Shown: positions 36,326 to 47,686, counted from the first letter of the stretch. The stretch is 64,000 nt of DNA from Cololabis saira (GCF_033807715.1 NC_084601.1:21222129-21286128), one strand, 5' to 3'. A program made the numbers and translations. The notes: generated from the letters alone by a model not told the origin.

Positions 36326-36939
36326 TAATGCCCCCCTAAACGTGCCCCAAAAGTCACCAAATTTTGCACGCAAGCCAGGCCTGGCGAAAATTTTGATATT
36401 TAATGGTTTGCAATAATGCGCGTGGCGTAATGGCTCAACAGCGCCCCCTAGAAAACTTTGTGCCTCAAGCCCCACAATACAGTTTGATGTACATGCATGA
36501 AAATCGGTACACACCTGTATCATGTCGCAACTTAAAGAAAAGTCTCTTGGCGCCATGGCCGAAACCGAACAGGAAGTCGGCAATTTTTAATTAGTCGTGT
36601 TATTTTGGCGCAATTTATGCCATTTCTTCGGCCGCTTCTTCACCCGAACCGTAACGTGCACCCAGGTGTGTTATACATCAAAATGTGCGTCTCGATCCTG
36701 CGACGATGCGCATTACTTTTCTCAGTCAAAAGCGTTACCGTGGCAACGACAGATGCCAAAAAGCATGCCCCCCCCCTTCATCTGATTGGTCCATATTTGA
36801 TAGTTCCTACTTTCTGACTTTTGAATGGTTTGACATAGAGAATCGTGGGTGGTGCCATCAGACTTGGTTTTGAGTCCTTGACCTTTATTGGTGACAATTG
36901 CACGCGCGAGGGCCCGTTTATCGCTGCTTGCAGCTTTAA
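36326..36939 (-). mobile_element. Copy of the AAAGCTGCAAGCAGCG family
   Basis: It runs from CCCCCCTAAACGTGCC (36330) through TTTTGGCGCAATTTATGCC (36602) to a right end GGCCCGTTTATCGCTGC...CAGCTTTAA. It parallels 60010-60848 nearly throughout, but it carries only one decayed unit of the CCAAT/GC-box array. The element's left end (AGGGCCTGAGCAC in the 59.9-kb copy) is not seen. Short frames inside are not protein-like. Confidence 0.85.
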
Positions 36940-37470
36940 TTATTATCATTATTAATATACAATATTTGGGAATGCACAAGCAACTGAGAATCTGCTGAGG
37001 GCTTTAAAGTTGTTCCTGCTTTATTACATTCTTAAAGAGGAGACCCTCTGTCTTGAGATATTCATTAATTCAGTTTTGTCAGCCAACTAGTTAATTAGTG
37101 CATTGCTGATACGTAGGTCTAGGCTGGGAGTTTGTCACTCGCAACATGGAGATACCAAGTTTGACACAACAGGGAGTAGGGAATGATGATTAAGACAGGG
37201 TTTGCTCTAATATTTACTTACAAGGTACTCCTTTCTGAGGATGAAATATTATGGATATTGTGTGAAAAATTAAAAACAATTGTTTGTTCGGTACTCTGAC
37301 TGTCAACAGCCAAAATGAGTTGCATGAGTTGTATAGTACATCAGCTAAGCACTGATGGCAGAAATATACCACCATAACACAGATGTGTAAATCCCCATGG
37401 CAGAATGGGCAGTTTTGAGTCCTACACTCTAATGAGGCTTTTCAACTAACTCAAAATCATGCTTGTGATA
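36940..37470. other. Unannotated, no gene seen
   Basis: Unique-looking AT-rich sequence. Confidence 0.3.
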
Positions 37471-37473
37471 GTG

Positions 37474-37550
37474 CTGGTGCTGGGCCGGTGCTAGAGCTAG
37501 TTCCAAACAGAACTGGTTTGCTTTTCCACTGGCTGTAGGGCACTGGAGAG
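37474..37550. mobile_element. Possible end of a TIR element related to 52397-53535
   Basis: GTGCTGGTGCTGGGCCGGTG, then AACTGGTTTGCTTTTCCAC resembles the subterminal region of the TIR element at 52.4 kb (GGTGCTAGAACCGTTTGCTT). No second end was found. Confidence 0.4.
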
Positions 37551-37647
37551 CCTGGGCCCTATGTTATTTAATAAGTCACTAAAGCAAAAGTGTAGCAGCT
37601 TAGGAGTGCCAGCTGATTTGAGTGATTGTGATGACCACTGCCAGTGG

Positions 37648-37676
37648 CCAATCACTGAGGTGGGAGGGTATAAAAG
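37648..37676 (+). promoter_or_regulatory. CCAAT plus TATA core-promoter-like motif
   Basis: CCAAT (37648-37652) is followed at 37669-37676 by TATAAAAG in the context GGGAGGGTATAAAAGCACC. An AATAAA signal lies at 38366-38371 downstream. This pairing would fit a solo LTR or a small transcription unit, but no LTR boundaries or protein were recognised. Confidence 0.35.
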
Positions 37677-37679
37677 CAC

Positions 37680-38510
37680 CACTCTTTCACCTGTTGTCTT
37701 TTCTGGTTCCCTTTATTAGTGATCTTTCTTCTTGAGTAGGAAGTTGTCTGGTCAAACAGGACTGATCTATGCCTCTGTGTGCTTGCTGCTGTGTTAATGC
37801 TGGGAGGCTGTCTGGATTCCTCTCTCCCTCCCTCCTCTAAATGGTGTCTGTCGCTAGCTGTTAAAAGTTGTTTGCAGTAGCCCTTGTAGCTACTGCTGTA
37901 TTGTCTCCACTGACTCTGCATGTGCATCTGCTTGACTGTGGATCTGCTTGCCCCCTGCTTGGCCCTTTGCAACATCACCTGGCTACAACTCTCACTGTTG
38001 CTGGTCTTCCCAGCCTCACGTTACAGCTTACAGCTGTTTTTGCCACAGGGACACAGGTTTTAACTGGGTTTTGTCCCCTACTGGAGGAATGAGTGTGATA
38101 GTGGGAATTGATCTGTTTTATGAACCATCTTGTTACTTTAAAGTATTTGATTTTGTAATTGTCTTCTGCTGTAACCCTGGTAAATTGTTTCATTTTTCTT
38201 TCCCTTTTTATTTGCTGGAGGCATAATGCACTTACACTTAAGTTGGTTGCTTATTTTTTGGTGGATCTCTCTCCTTGCACTAGCCCAGGAACATCCACCA
38301 ATGCTCAAGGCTTATATAGTTATTTTCCCCTCCCTCTGTCATTGAGTTTTTAGTTTCAATTGTTTAATAAATTATTCATTTTTAACCTTGGAACAACTCC
38401 TGGGTTGAGTAAATTGACACAAGACACCTGTGTGTCTTGTGCCTAAAAAGGAAAAACCTATTCCCAGGGTGGCATTGTCACTCCTTAGTTCTATTTTAGT
38501 TTTGTTTATT
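37680..38510. other. Unannotated; possible solo LTR body
   Basis: It lies downstream of the TATA motif and is Leu/Ser-rich in all frames because of pyrimidine-rich DNA. No known protein is seen. Confidence 0.3.
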
Positions 38511-38518
38511 TCACTTAA

Positions 38519-38863
38519 AGGAGCATGAGGCAGGATTGAGGCAGGATTTTGTGAAAAAAAAAAATGTGTATACGTTTTAAGTTTTCTAGTAATAATGTCA
38601 GATGAAGCATTCCAAACCAAAATGAATGAGCCCTCTAGCGTATCTCTCTGTTGCCTTGAACAGGCTGTGTGCTGCAAAATGTGCTGCAATTGTGCCCGGA
38701 ATTTCCCGCGCTGTCCTGCAGATGTGACGTCACATGACGCTGCATGCGCGTTCTCCCTGTTCTCCCGTGCCGGCTTCACTGTTGGCTGCAGTACCCCCGA
38801 TGACCGTCGTAATGAAGGGTGGCGCTATAGAGTCTCATTTCTTAAAAGGAGCCTCATGCTCCT
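38519..38863 (+). mobile_element. TTAA MITE, AGGAGCATGAGGC family (copy 1)
   Basis: The ends are AGGAGCATGAGGC (left) and GCCTCATGCTCCT (right), 13 bp perfect. TTAA flanks both sides (38515-38518, 38864-38867). The 345-bp interior has TGTGACGTCACATGACG at about 38723 and CGCATGCGCG-like CpG-rich sequence. A second copy in the opposite orientation is at 46570-47792. TTAA targets suggest piggyBac- or Kolobok-type mobilisation. Confidence 0.9.
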
Positions 38864-38954
38864 TTAACCCACTACGCCACAAACACCAGAAACACCAACT
38901 CCTTCCATGTGGCTAATGGGTGGGCCTGGAAAAATCCAGATGGGCCTGATTGTT

Positions 38955-39128
38955 ATTACCTCTGCAGTGGGGGCAGAGCCTCCTTGGCGGAGGTTGCACT
39001 TTCATTGGCATTGGTTTGTCTGTTTGCAAAATAAGTCAAAAGTTTATGAATGCATTTTGATAACATTTTCAGAATAGGTTAGCAATGATGCAGAGACCAA
39101 TTGTTTAGATTTTGGTGATGATTCGGAT
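38955..39128. repeat. Common fish repeat fragment
   Basis: TCCTTGGCGGAGGTTGCACT, TTGGCATTGGTTTGTCTGT and TTAGATTTTGGTGATGATTC follow the order of an abundant fish repeat that begins CCTCCGCCAAGGAGG. Class unknown. Confidence 0.6.
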
Positions 39129-39129
39129 C

Positions 39130-39312
39130 ACAACAACAAAATGGTGGACGTCACGTGGACCAAAAGAAAAATGGCTGACAATGTTACGTAGACCAAAAGG
39201 AAAATGGCGAACGTCACGTAGACCAAAAGGAAAATGGCGAACAACGTCACGTGGACCAAAACAAAATGGCAGACGTCACGTCACGTGGACCTACAACAAA
39301 ATGGCAGACAAC
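39130..39312. repeat. Minisatellite with CRE, E-box and YY1-like motifs
   Basis: Five units of about 29-38 bp follow the pattern ACGTCACGTGGACCAAAA then AAAATGGC. Unit starts are near 39148, 39181, 39211, 39244 and 39273. Four of the units contain ACGTCAC and the other a variant (ATGTTAC). Three contain the E-box CACGTG, and every unit has AATGGC, the core of YY1 sites. One unit has a doubled ACGTCACGTCACGTG. The plus frame across it repeats RPKGKWRT-type peptides, which I read as a by-product of the repeat. Confidence 0.85.
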
Positions 39313-40612
39313 CAATGACTGTTCATAGACGTGGTGAGGCAAAAGAAAGGATGGCTGACAAAGGCACGTGGTGACTAAGTCGCGTGCTTTTCAAAACTAC
39401 GGGGGAAGGTTTCTCCACCCAGATACTGAAAGTATCGGAGGCTTGATGGTTGGGGAACTAACTTGTCCGTGTGGGTTAGTAAGAAGGAAAGGAAAATGGT
39501 CACAATATAATACACACGTAACAGCTGGGATTTGAGTAATGAGACCATCGGCACGTTACACAGGAATAGGCAAAACCAACAATGCGCACATAATCACGCC
39601 AACCGCTTTGGAAACTGACATTATCTCTCACCACCAGTACCTTTATTGTTCTGCTGTTTCCCACTCAGGAACTAGTGTCTGGGGTTGAACCCACCAGCCT
39701 CACTCTAAGCTTTTGACAGGGAAACAGGAGCATGAACCGCTTCGGTAGTGAGGGAACACGTTACACAAAGGTAACGAACGTCGGCCTGCATTAGAGACCG
39801 CCGGGACGTCACACCGTAATAAGGAGACAATCGCAGCAACACACAATCAACAATCAGCAACAAACAACTCTAACCACTTTAAACTAACTCTGCCCAGACA
39901 CAAGCCTCTTACTTTGAGATGCCCTGGATGTAGTCGGCGGCGTCCTGGGATTTGTGGAACTCCGGGTTCGGGTCCCGGTCCACAGGGTACTGATTTTACG
40001 CTCCCACTGGTGGTTCAGTTAGAGCGGCTCCCGTTCCCTCTCTCTCTTTCTGCCTATCGGAGACAGATGACGCAGCGTCACTGGCAGCTGGTCTGTCCCC
40101 CTTTCCTGGTCATGTCGTCTCGTGCGCATGGTCCCCTTCGTTGGAAAGTTAAACGGGTAACACGGGTAAATCAGTTTTAACGCGGGTGGGCAAGTGGGCT
40201 TTCCCGAGTACAGCTGGCGGGAAGGCTCCTCGGCTGATACTGGTCATGCTGATCGGAGATGAGGTAGTCCTTACGAAACGTAACAGTAGACATTTCTCTC
40301 GCGATGAAGAAACTGAGAGAGATCGGAAAGAGCGAGATTTGGGAAGCTGCTGCTATTTAACCACCAGCGGGGATGCTCTTTGCTTCAGCAGCGCCTGCGG
40401 ACCAATTCACTCTCCTTACTGTATGCGCGTGACTTCAGGCCCGCCCCCTTTTGACACCTCTCTGGCGATGAACTACAAAGCCTGCTGGGCTTTGGAGTCA
40501 TTCCTTAATTCCTTTGTTCCAAAACCATGCGATCAGCTGTAATAAAATCGAGGCTGGTCTCACAGTGAGGCCTCAGAGCTGGGCCTTAAAGTTGAAATTA
40601 AGGCTTCCCCTG
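39313..40612. other. CpG-rich block without recognised repeats
   Basis: This 1.3-kb stretch is visibly richer in CpG than its neighbours (for example 39740-39830 and 40130-40330). Toward 40350-40480 it holds GCTATTTAACC, GGACCAATTC and CCCGCCCCC, that is TATA-like, CCAAT and GC-box motifs. It could be a CpG-island promoter or an unrecognised LTR. The only coding-like remnant is at 39909-39989. Confidence 0.4.
39909..39989 (-). pseudogene. Possible terminal exon or coding remnant, 26 codons
   Basis: On the minus strand, an AG (in AAAATCAG) is followed by YPVDRDPNPEFHKSQ and DAADYIQGISK, then TAA. The composition looks protein-like, unlike surrounding frames, and there is a stop 4 codons upstream of the AG. 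However, the acceptor lacks a polypyrimidine tract and I do not recognise the protein. The same DNA also forms a CCGGG-TTCGGGT-CCCGG hairpin at 39962-39978. It may be a C-terminal exon, a gene fragment or chance. Confidence 0.2.
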
Positions 40613-41234
40613 CAGAGCCGCCTGGGAGATTTGCAAGGCCCTGTGCGAAATGGCTGGGGGGGGGCAAATTTTGGGGGTTTTTCGGGTTGGATCGGGTGTC
40701 TATATGCGCAATTTTAACTCTCCAATTAGCAAAATACTGGATACCTTCTCCTGCCTCATCATCATCTCAGCTTGCCTCGACGCGGGGCCCCACGGCTGCT
40801 TGAGACCCATCGGTGATTTTTGTATCAAATTTATCAAACAAGCCTTTCAGAGAGGCATTAAACTCTTCCATTTTCTTTAGTTTTTTTTTCTTTTTCCATC
40901 CCCTGATGGAAATTTCCTGATTCTGTCTCGTTTTCTCGACATTGTGGGACAGTTTGTTCCAACTCCACCCGTCTGGATCAGAGCACCTTGTGTCAATGCG
41001 CTTGGTCTGACGCAGTTGTATTGAACAGACATGCGCATCATTGCACATATATTTATTGATATGCACAGACTAGTACACATTTAGGTCTGTAATGGAACGT
41101 GACTGTTGATATTTATAAGGGAAAAAACGAAAAAAACAAAAAAAAAAAATTGGGAAAAAAAAAAAAAAAAAAAACGGCCCATAGCGCGAGGCCCCTTGGG
41201 GCGCACGGTTCGCACACCCCTTGCGGCGGCCCTG
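40613..41234 (-). mobile_element. hAT MITE with transposase remnant (copy B)
   Basis: Inverted relative to copy A (25220-25884) and 622 bp long. The plus-strand left end is CAGAGCCGCC and the right end is GGCGGCCCTG, where GGCCCTG replaces GGCTCTG. A perfect 8-bp target duplication, TTCCCCTG, lies at 40605-40612 and 41235-41242. On the minus strand a frame reads MSRKRDRIRKFPSGDGKRKK, then EEFNASLKGLFDKFDTKI in another frame. That is the same Lys-rich N-terminus as copy A with separate substitutions and a frameshift. Confidence 0.93.
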
Positions 41235-41303
41235 TTCCCCTGTTCACATAGGACTGTGGCCCAACAGGAAAAACACATTGAAATATATTGGATCAAAAAG
41301 TGC

Positions 41304-41395
41304 TTCCATCCATGTTCTACTGCTTATCTGGGGTCAGGTTTCAGGGGAAGTAGCCTAAGCAGAGGAGCCCAGACTTCCCTATCCTCTGCTAACGT
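41304..41395 (-). pseudogene. Rex3 3'-end fragment
   Basis: On the minus strand the sequence reads REVWAPLLRLLPLKPDPR, matching the conserved Rex3 C-terminal REVWASLLRLLPPRPDP. About 90 bp survive, followed by unique sequence, as expected for a 5'-truncated insertion. Confidence 0.85.
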
Positions 41396-44300
41396 TAGCC
41401 TGGAAAAGCCACTGATGAAGCAAGGTAATTGTATTCTAGTGTATAGGGTGTCTGATGCTTTGAATAAATCGTAATTCAACTCACAATAGAATGTGGTTAC
41501 AGGTCTATAAAAGTTTTGGCTGAAGAATAAAAGCAAGTTAATCATCTTCAGATATGCTCTAGTTTTTTTTTATCCATGGCAGGGCCCTGTGGTGCAGTAG
41601 CCTCTTGGGCTCCTGGGATTAAGCCCAATTTTAAATTACTGTTTGTTAGGTTGAAAATACACAGTCCCGGATAGCAAAATTGTTCTGGCTATGGACCGCA
41701 TAATGCACTTACACTTGGCCCATATACTGCAAAGAATTATGGCCCTTTGGTGGCCCAGATCTGGTTTGCCAGAGGTGGCCCACATATGGGCCAGCATGAG
41801 CCCAGATGCAGACACACTGGTGGCCCAGTGCTGACCCAACATGGTTTCACCACTGGCATCTAATGTGTACCTTAAACAAACCAGTAACAAAAATCCTCAA
41901 CACTGTCGATACAATTATACAAATTACATTTATTTATTTAGCTTTTTCTCAGTAACAATATTTATTGAACAAAGATCAATAAACTCAATACATATTTTTC
42001 TTCATGTCCCTTGATGACATAAGTGCCTCTACTGTGGTGCTTTGCAGCAAACATACAGAGTTAACACAAATTAACTGTGAGAGGAAAAATCCCTCACCAC
42101 ATTGTTTATATGTCAGGGATGCCTGGTCTTCGGGACACCACAATGTCTGAACATCAGGCCTGGATCTGCTGCAGCAGTAAATCCTTTTCTGGAGCTGCCA
42201 GCAGTTATATATCTGATGAATTAGATGTGTTTTACTGTTCATGTGTACTACTAATTGAGTAGACACTATAACATTTTCACAGTAGCAAACCTCATATTTT
42301 TTCACATAAAAATATAGACCAAAGAGGAGCGTACAGTATTGCTCATTTTAGGTTTGTAAGACTTTACACACATTAAGGATATGTAAAAATCCCAGTATCA
42401 TTGACACTTTAGACTACATGTAAATACAGTATATTAATTTAGTGTCATATGTTGGTCATTGTCTGAAATATTGGAAATTAGCAACTTTGAGAAGCTAATC
42501 AGATTGTAGTCACCTACGGTGTCAAATTTATGCGTAACACTTTTCTGCCATCTTGCCATAATATTTCATAGTTTTATTATTAAAATGCTTTACAATTAAG
42601 TCTTGTGTAACTACTAAAAATACATGCAGCTGCTATGTATGTAGACCTTTTAAGTTTGTTCTCTCATCTATCTTAGTGTTGAAGTTATGAAAATATTCCT
42701 CTTCCCTGCGAGCAGACATATTTTTCTATTTTGTAGTTTCCCTGTATTTAGTTCTTTTCAGGTTATACAGGGCTTCCGTTAGTAACCAAATCTGCAAATA
42801 CCACTCTGTTGGCTCATCAGAACAGGGCTAAAATTACCACTTCTGTGAGAGCCTCCACGAGCAATAAGGCATGGCTTCAAAAGAGACCGATTAAAACCTA
42901 ATCTTAAAGATAGAAAGAGAGTCTGTGTCCTGAAGACAAACTGCAAACTGGTACTACAAGAAATGAAAATTCAACTGAAAATTCTGCAGGAAATTAGAAA
43001 TCTAGGGCTTTTTGTCTTCAACACGTCTTTTATTGGTAGACTGCATAAGAAGAACTTTGATATCACCCATAGGGAGTGCTTTTGAAGCCTTCCTTGTGTG
43101 GTGCCATGTTGGCCTGGGGAGACTGAAACACATCCACCTAATCTCAGTCACAGTTATCTATTTTAGTTTAGGCTGCCCTTGCTGATGCTAAGTTATGATG
43201 GTAAATAATATAACTTTACATCCATCTGACACGAAAGCTGAAGCGGGGACTAGCAGGCTCTGCTGGGATCTGCGGCATTTCAAATGTGTTGGACCTGATG
43301 CGGTTGGGTATCATGAGTAACTGCAGATCCTGGCATAATTCAACTGGACTTCCACTTCAAAACTATCCGCTATGACTCTTGACTCATTCAGACCAATATA
43401 TGCTGGAAGATTGGAGCTGCTGACAAACAGTTGCAATGGAATCACCATTTCAAATGTAAAATCAGTGGCTACTGTGGATCAGAAAGAACTGTTCCATTTG
43501 GACTTTTCCTGGCCAGTCATGGCATGGTCATTCAAATATGAATGACTTTGCTCTGTCAGGTCTTTATTCACTGCTCAGAAGTCCAAACAGTGTTAAGCTT
43601 TAAGTAGCAAAAGTGATGATAATTAGCTACTGGGTATGTGGGTAGCAACTCAAATGACCACGCCCATATACATACATACATTTATTGCTTTATATAACAT
43701 CATTATCTGTAATTAACCCTTCCACAACGTCTCCTTAGTTATCACCATTACTGACATATCCATGCTACCTTCTGTCTTTTTATTTTCTCCATTTCAGGCC
43801 TTCAAAGAGGAGGGATCGTTTATAGTTTGCAGTCGCATTTCCATTACACTTTTTCACAAAAGATAATCTCTGAATTTGCAATAAAAGGTAGCACTGCAGG
43901 GTGTTTCCGTTGAACAGTGTTTTTCTAATAAGTGTAATTCTTGTTATTCCCTGTATCTTGTGCTATGAGACTTCTCTTTAAAACAACAAAAAAGAAAGTA
44001 TCGTAGAAGAAGATGGACAAAAACATCTTTGGCCTTTGACAAAGTATTGTGATTGTTGCTACCGCTGTTGAAAAAAATAGTTAGAGGATGAATGCAGCTA
44101 ATGATCATTCAAATGATTTAGGGACAAAATCCATCTGCAATGCATAATGATTAAGTAGTGTTATAACACAACTACATCGTATTAATGGAGCAAAAAACAG
44201 CTGGAATCTAGATTTGTAGAAGTAGAAACAGACAGGCAAATTTTGTTGCACATTATGTTCCTTCTCACTCTCTGTCCATCTGGATCTGCAGCAGCCTCTG

Positions 44301-45364
44301 GAGAATGATCACAAGGAAGCTCTAATCCCGCCCTCTCCTCCCTCCTTCCCCACCAAAACTCCTCACCACTCGTTTTCCCATTGTCTAATGGTCAGTCCTT
44401 TGTCCTCACACCTTGTTAGGTTTTCACTTCCTACTTCTCTTTCCCTCTTGACAGTTCCTTGAAATCCTCTAGGAGATGATTTGCTCAGATTTCATGAACG
44501 TGTTCTTAGTCACAACAGATTAAGTATAGAAGAACATACATAAATCACAGTACCAGAGATCTCCTGCTGCTGTTTCTCACATTAAATATTGCCCTGAGGA
44601 GCAGAGACATTATGATACGGTCATTTAACAAATGCCTTCATCTGAAGTGAGCAGTAATAAAAGATACATTTTTAGCCTGGCCCTTGAAGGGCTTTTTGTG
44701 AATTTCTGGGATTCAAAAAGCAGCATGCAGTTTACTCTGCACAAGCTGAATTGTTGCCTGAATGGTGTTTTTTATGTCCACAGCTTTTGGTCCATATGTA
44801 GGGCACAAAGAGTCTGAGGAAAAGATCTGCTTTTCCCCTCTAGAACCTGCTGGAAAATAAACATCTAAGCATATCCAAGATCTGCAGAGACTGGTGCATT
44901 CATATAAGCCCTCCTTGAAAGTGAATAGTAAACGCACTGCCTCTGTCACAACTCCCTGAATGCCTAAGCTCAAATTTCTTTCTGGAACTTCGTCCTCTCC
45001 TTCTTTTAAACTCTTTGATGAAACAGAATCAGTTTTTCTTGTCAGTCCTCTGTTGCTTCATCACTTTTTAATAACCCTCCTCTCTTTTAATGAGTTCTGT
45101 TATGCACACAGGGGGCAGCGGCAAGAGGCCAATTTGTGATTTCACTTTAGATCAGATCAGAGAAAGCTAAGAAAATACAGGGAGGGGAAAGCACATAGAC
45201 AACTTCCTTCTCTTTTCAGTTTCGCTCACTAGAGAAAACCTTGCATCTTATCTTGGCTGTCTGGGGAATAGCAACGCCTGGGCCACCATTTTGGAAGCAT
45301 CCAGTGGAAGAGTGAGTCACCAGAGAGAGATCCTTGGAGAGTGCAGGGGGGGGAGAAACCTCAC
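41396..45364. other. Long unannotated stretch, no gene recognised
   Basis: The segment at 41690-41860 repeats GGCCC-type motifs (TGGCCCA, GGGCCAG) and is probably an old repeat. The remaining 3.5 kb (41900-45360) is complex, AT-rich and free of elements I recognise. Short frames at 41985-42305 and 44713-44973 have no family motifs. A conserved noncoding or intronic segment is possible. Confidence 0.35.
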
Positions 45365-45365
45365 A

Positions 45366-45475
45366 TGCAGGGATGGACCGATCACATTTTTCTGCTACTG
45401 GGACTGAGTCATTTGAGTATCAGCTGATACCGAGTCCCGATCCGATAACTTGTGTATCGGATCCTTTTGTCAGCC
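45366..45475 (+). mobile_element. Fragment of a GGACCGATC-type hAT MITE
   Basis: CAGGGATGGACCGATCAC, then TATCAGCTGATACCGAG and CCCGATCCGATA resemble the 5' part of fish hAT MITEs that begin TAGGGATGCACCGATC. No right end or target duplication was found. Confidence 0.55.
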
Positions 45476-45940
45476 CGTGTTGCCATGTCCTCAGTAAGGA
45501 AAACAGCTACTGGCTTTACAGTTTGTATTTAATTGTAGTGGATGCTGTAGGAGAGGGGAATAAAATTGTAGGAGAGACAAAAAGGGACTAAAAAAAACCT
45601 TCAATATACTTATATACTACAAATGAACTTTCTTTTACTGATTCTTTTTTACCTAACAATTAAGCACTCTACTTTAATCCATGTGAATAATTATACTAAA
45701 TACTACAATATGACACATCAAGTTTTGGTTGAAACTATGATTTCAGTCACACTTATATGCAATAATTAGATTTTTCTTATGATTCCATGTAAACATACTC
45801 ACTGCTAATGAGTGGCAATAGTCTGGCATGTCTTGTAATATCACTTTTTCTCACTAAGTACAATTTGTTATTTCTTATGCCAGTTGCGGACGCACTGATT
45901 TTTTTGTGATATGCCACCCCATGTGGTCAGAATGGTATTG
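45476..45940. other. Unannotated spacer
   Basis: AT-rich. No feature recognised. Confidence 0.3.
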
Positions 45941-45949
45941 CTACACAGA

Positions 45950-46209
<260 letters not shown>

Positions 46210-46339
46210 TGCTCTGTAGTTTTTGGGGTTAGTTAATCGCGGAAGCTTAGCTCAGATTGTGATTGGATCTCAAGACTTGGGACGGTTACTGCTTGTGTTT
46301 TGGCCAGTTCCGTGCCTGTTTCGTGTCTGTTCTGTTTTT

Positions 46340-46520
46340 TTTTTTGCAGATTTCCAGTGCTCGACGTGCGCCTCCATGTGTGTTCTCGCGTCTTGGATTA
46401 GCAGCAGATGTCAAAAACATGCAAACCACACAGACTCCTGCTAGGCCCAGGAGTCGAACCAGGAACTGTCTTGCTGTGAGGCAACAGTGCTAACCACTAA
46501 CCACTTAGCCACCATAGTGC
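46340..46520 (-). repeat. tRNA-like teleost repeat, decayed
   Basis: On the plus strand, ACATGCAAACCACACAGACT, then AGGAGTCGAACCAGGAACTG and TTGCTGTGAGGCAACAGTGC are the reverse complement of the family head. GGTTCGACTCC serves as the B-box on the minus strand. Confidence 0.7.
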
Positions 46521-46782
46521 AGTTTAATTGGGGAAAATTTAGACTTCTGCAAAGACCATCTCTGCTTAAAGGAGCATGAGGCTCCTTTAAGAAATGAGAC
46601 CCATTAGCGCCACCTTCGCCACGACGGCCGTCGAGCGAAGCCGGCACGGGAGAACGGGGAGAACGCGCATGCAGCGTCATTTGACGTCACATCCGCAGGA
46701 CAGCGCGGGAAATTCGGGCCCGGAATTGCAGAACATTTTGCAGCACACAGCCTGTTCAAGGCAACGGAGAGATACGCTAGAG

Positions 46783-47686
46783 CAGTGGTCCCCAAACCCC
46801 GGGCCCCGGCCCGGTACCGGGCCGTGGGTCATCTGGTACCGGGCCGCACAGAGAGAAAAAATAATTTCTATAGCATCCCCTGATGATGGATGACTCTCAA
46901 ACTGATGGTTCACAATATTTTTATTCCTTGGATGTACAATAAATACACTACAAACACACCGTAAGAGCTATAAAAGGAATAAAATACATTCATATAAGTT
47001 TCATTTAACTTAAATACAGACCGACGCAGCTGCTGCTCGCTCGGTAATAACAGCTACAGGCTGATTTATGGTTCCGCGTTACACCTACGCAGGGCCTACG
47101 GCGTAGGCTACGCCGTCGATTTAACGCGGAACCATAAATCAGGCCTACTGCTGACAGCAAAACTCAATATGTACATAAATACGGCATAACATTTGCAAAT
47201 AAAACAAATCCTTATCAGAAGTTGCTTTTTGTGTCAGTTGTTCACCACTTTAGCTTTCAAGACACTCGTTTAGTCTTTCAGACAAACTTTCTACTGCCGT
47301 TAAACTTTTACCATCAAAGTCCGAAGCACCGGATGTTTACAATTTCTCGGCCAAACGCCTTCAAAATAAAAGCACTAAATATCGGTCTCCTTAATAAATA
47401 AAATAAAAGCCTGGCTTTAAATAACGTTAATGAGACATAAAAACACATTTATAAAAAATACTCGTATTAAAAGGTAATTTACAATTTCCATTATTTTATT
47501 TTATTTTTTCGAAAATTATGTTTTATTATTATTCATTATTATTATTACTATAGAGAAAATATCACAGTTTTTAATGCCGATCTTGTCATTTTATTTAGTT
47601 TTTATCAACTACACCTTTAGATTGGGCCGTGAAAATATTGTCAGACATTAAACCGGTCCTGGTACAGAAAAGGTTGGGGACCACTG
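46783..47686. mobile_element. hAT element, CAGTGGTCCCCAA family
   Basis: It begins CAGTGGTCCCCAAAC and ends GTTGGGGACCACTG. A perfect 8-bp duplication, CGCTAGAG, occurs at 46775-46782 and 47687-47694. The GC-rich left arm contains CCCGGTACCGGGCC, which is itself palindromic. There is no transposase. It is nested in a TTAA MITE and contains a smaller palindromic MITE. Confidence 0.95.
47058..47145. mobile_element. Small palindromic MITE, GGCTGATTTATGG family (copy 1)
   Basis: AGGCTGATTTATGGTTCCGC and GCGGAACCATAAATCAGGCC face each other across 88 bp, with GCCTACGGCGTAGGC in the centre. It lies inside the hAT element at 46783-47686. No clear target duplication was seen. Confidence 0.8.

Noticed and set aside
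39112..39318. 68-codon repetitive Lys/Arg-rich frame (RPKGKWRT repeats)
   Set aside because: Explained by the 30-33 bp minisatellite. Unit lengths are not always multiples of three and there is no signal of selection on codons.
39962..39978. tRNA T-arm-like hairpin
   Set aside because: The conserved A58 is replaced and there are no matching D- or anticodon arms nearby. Kept only as a note.
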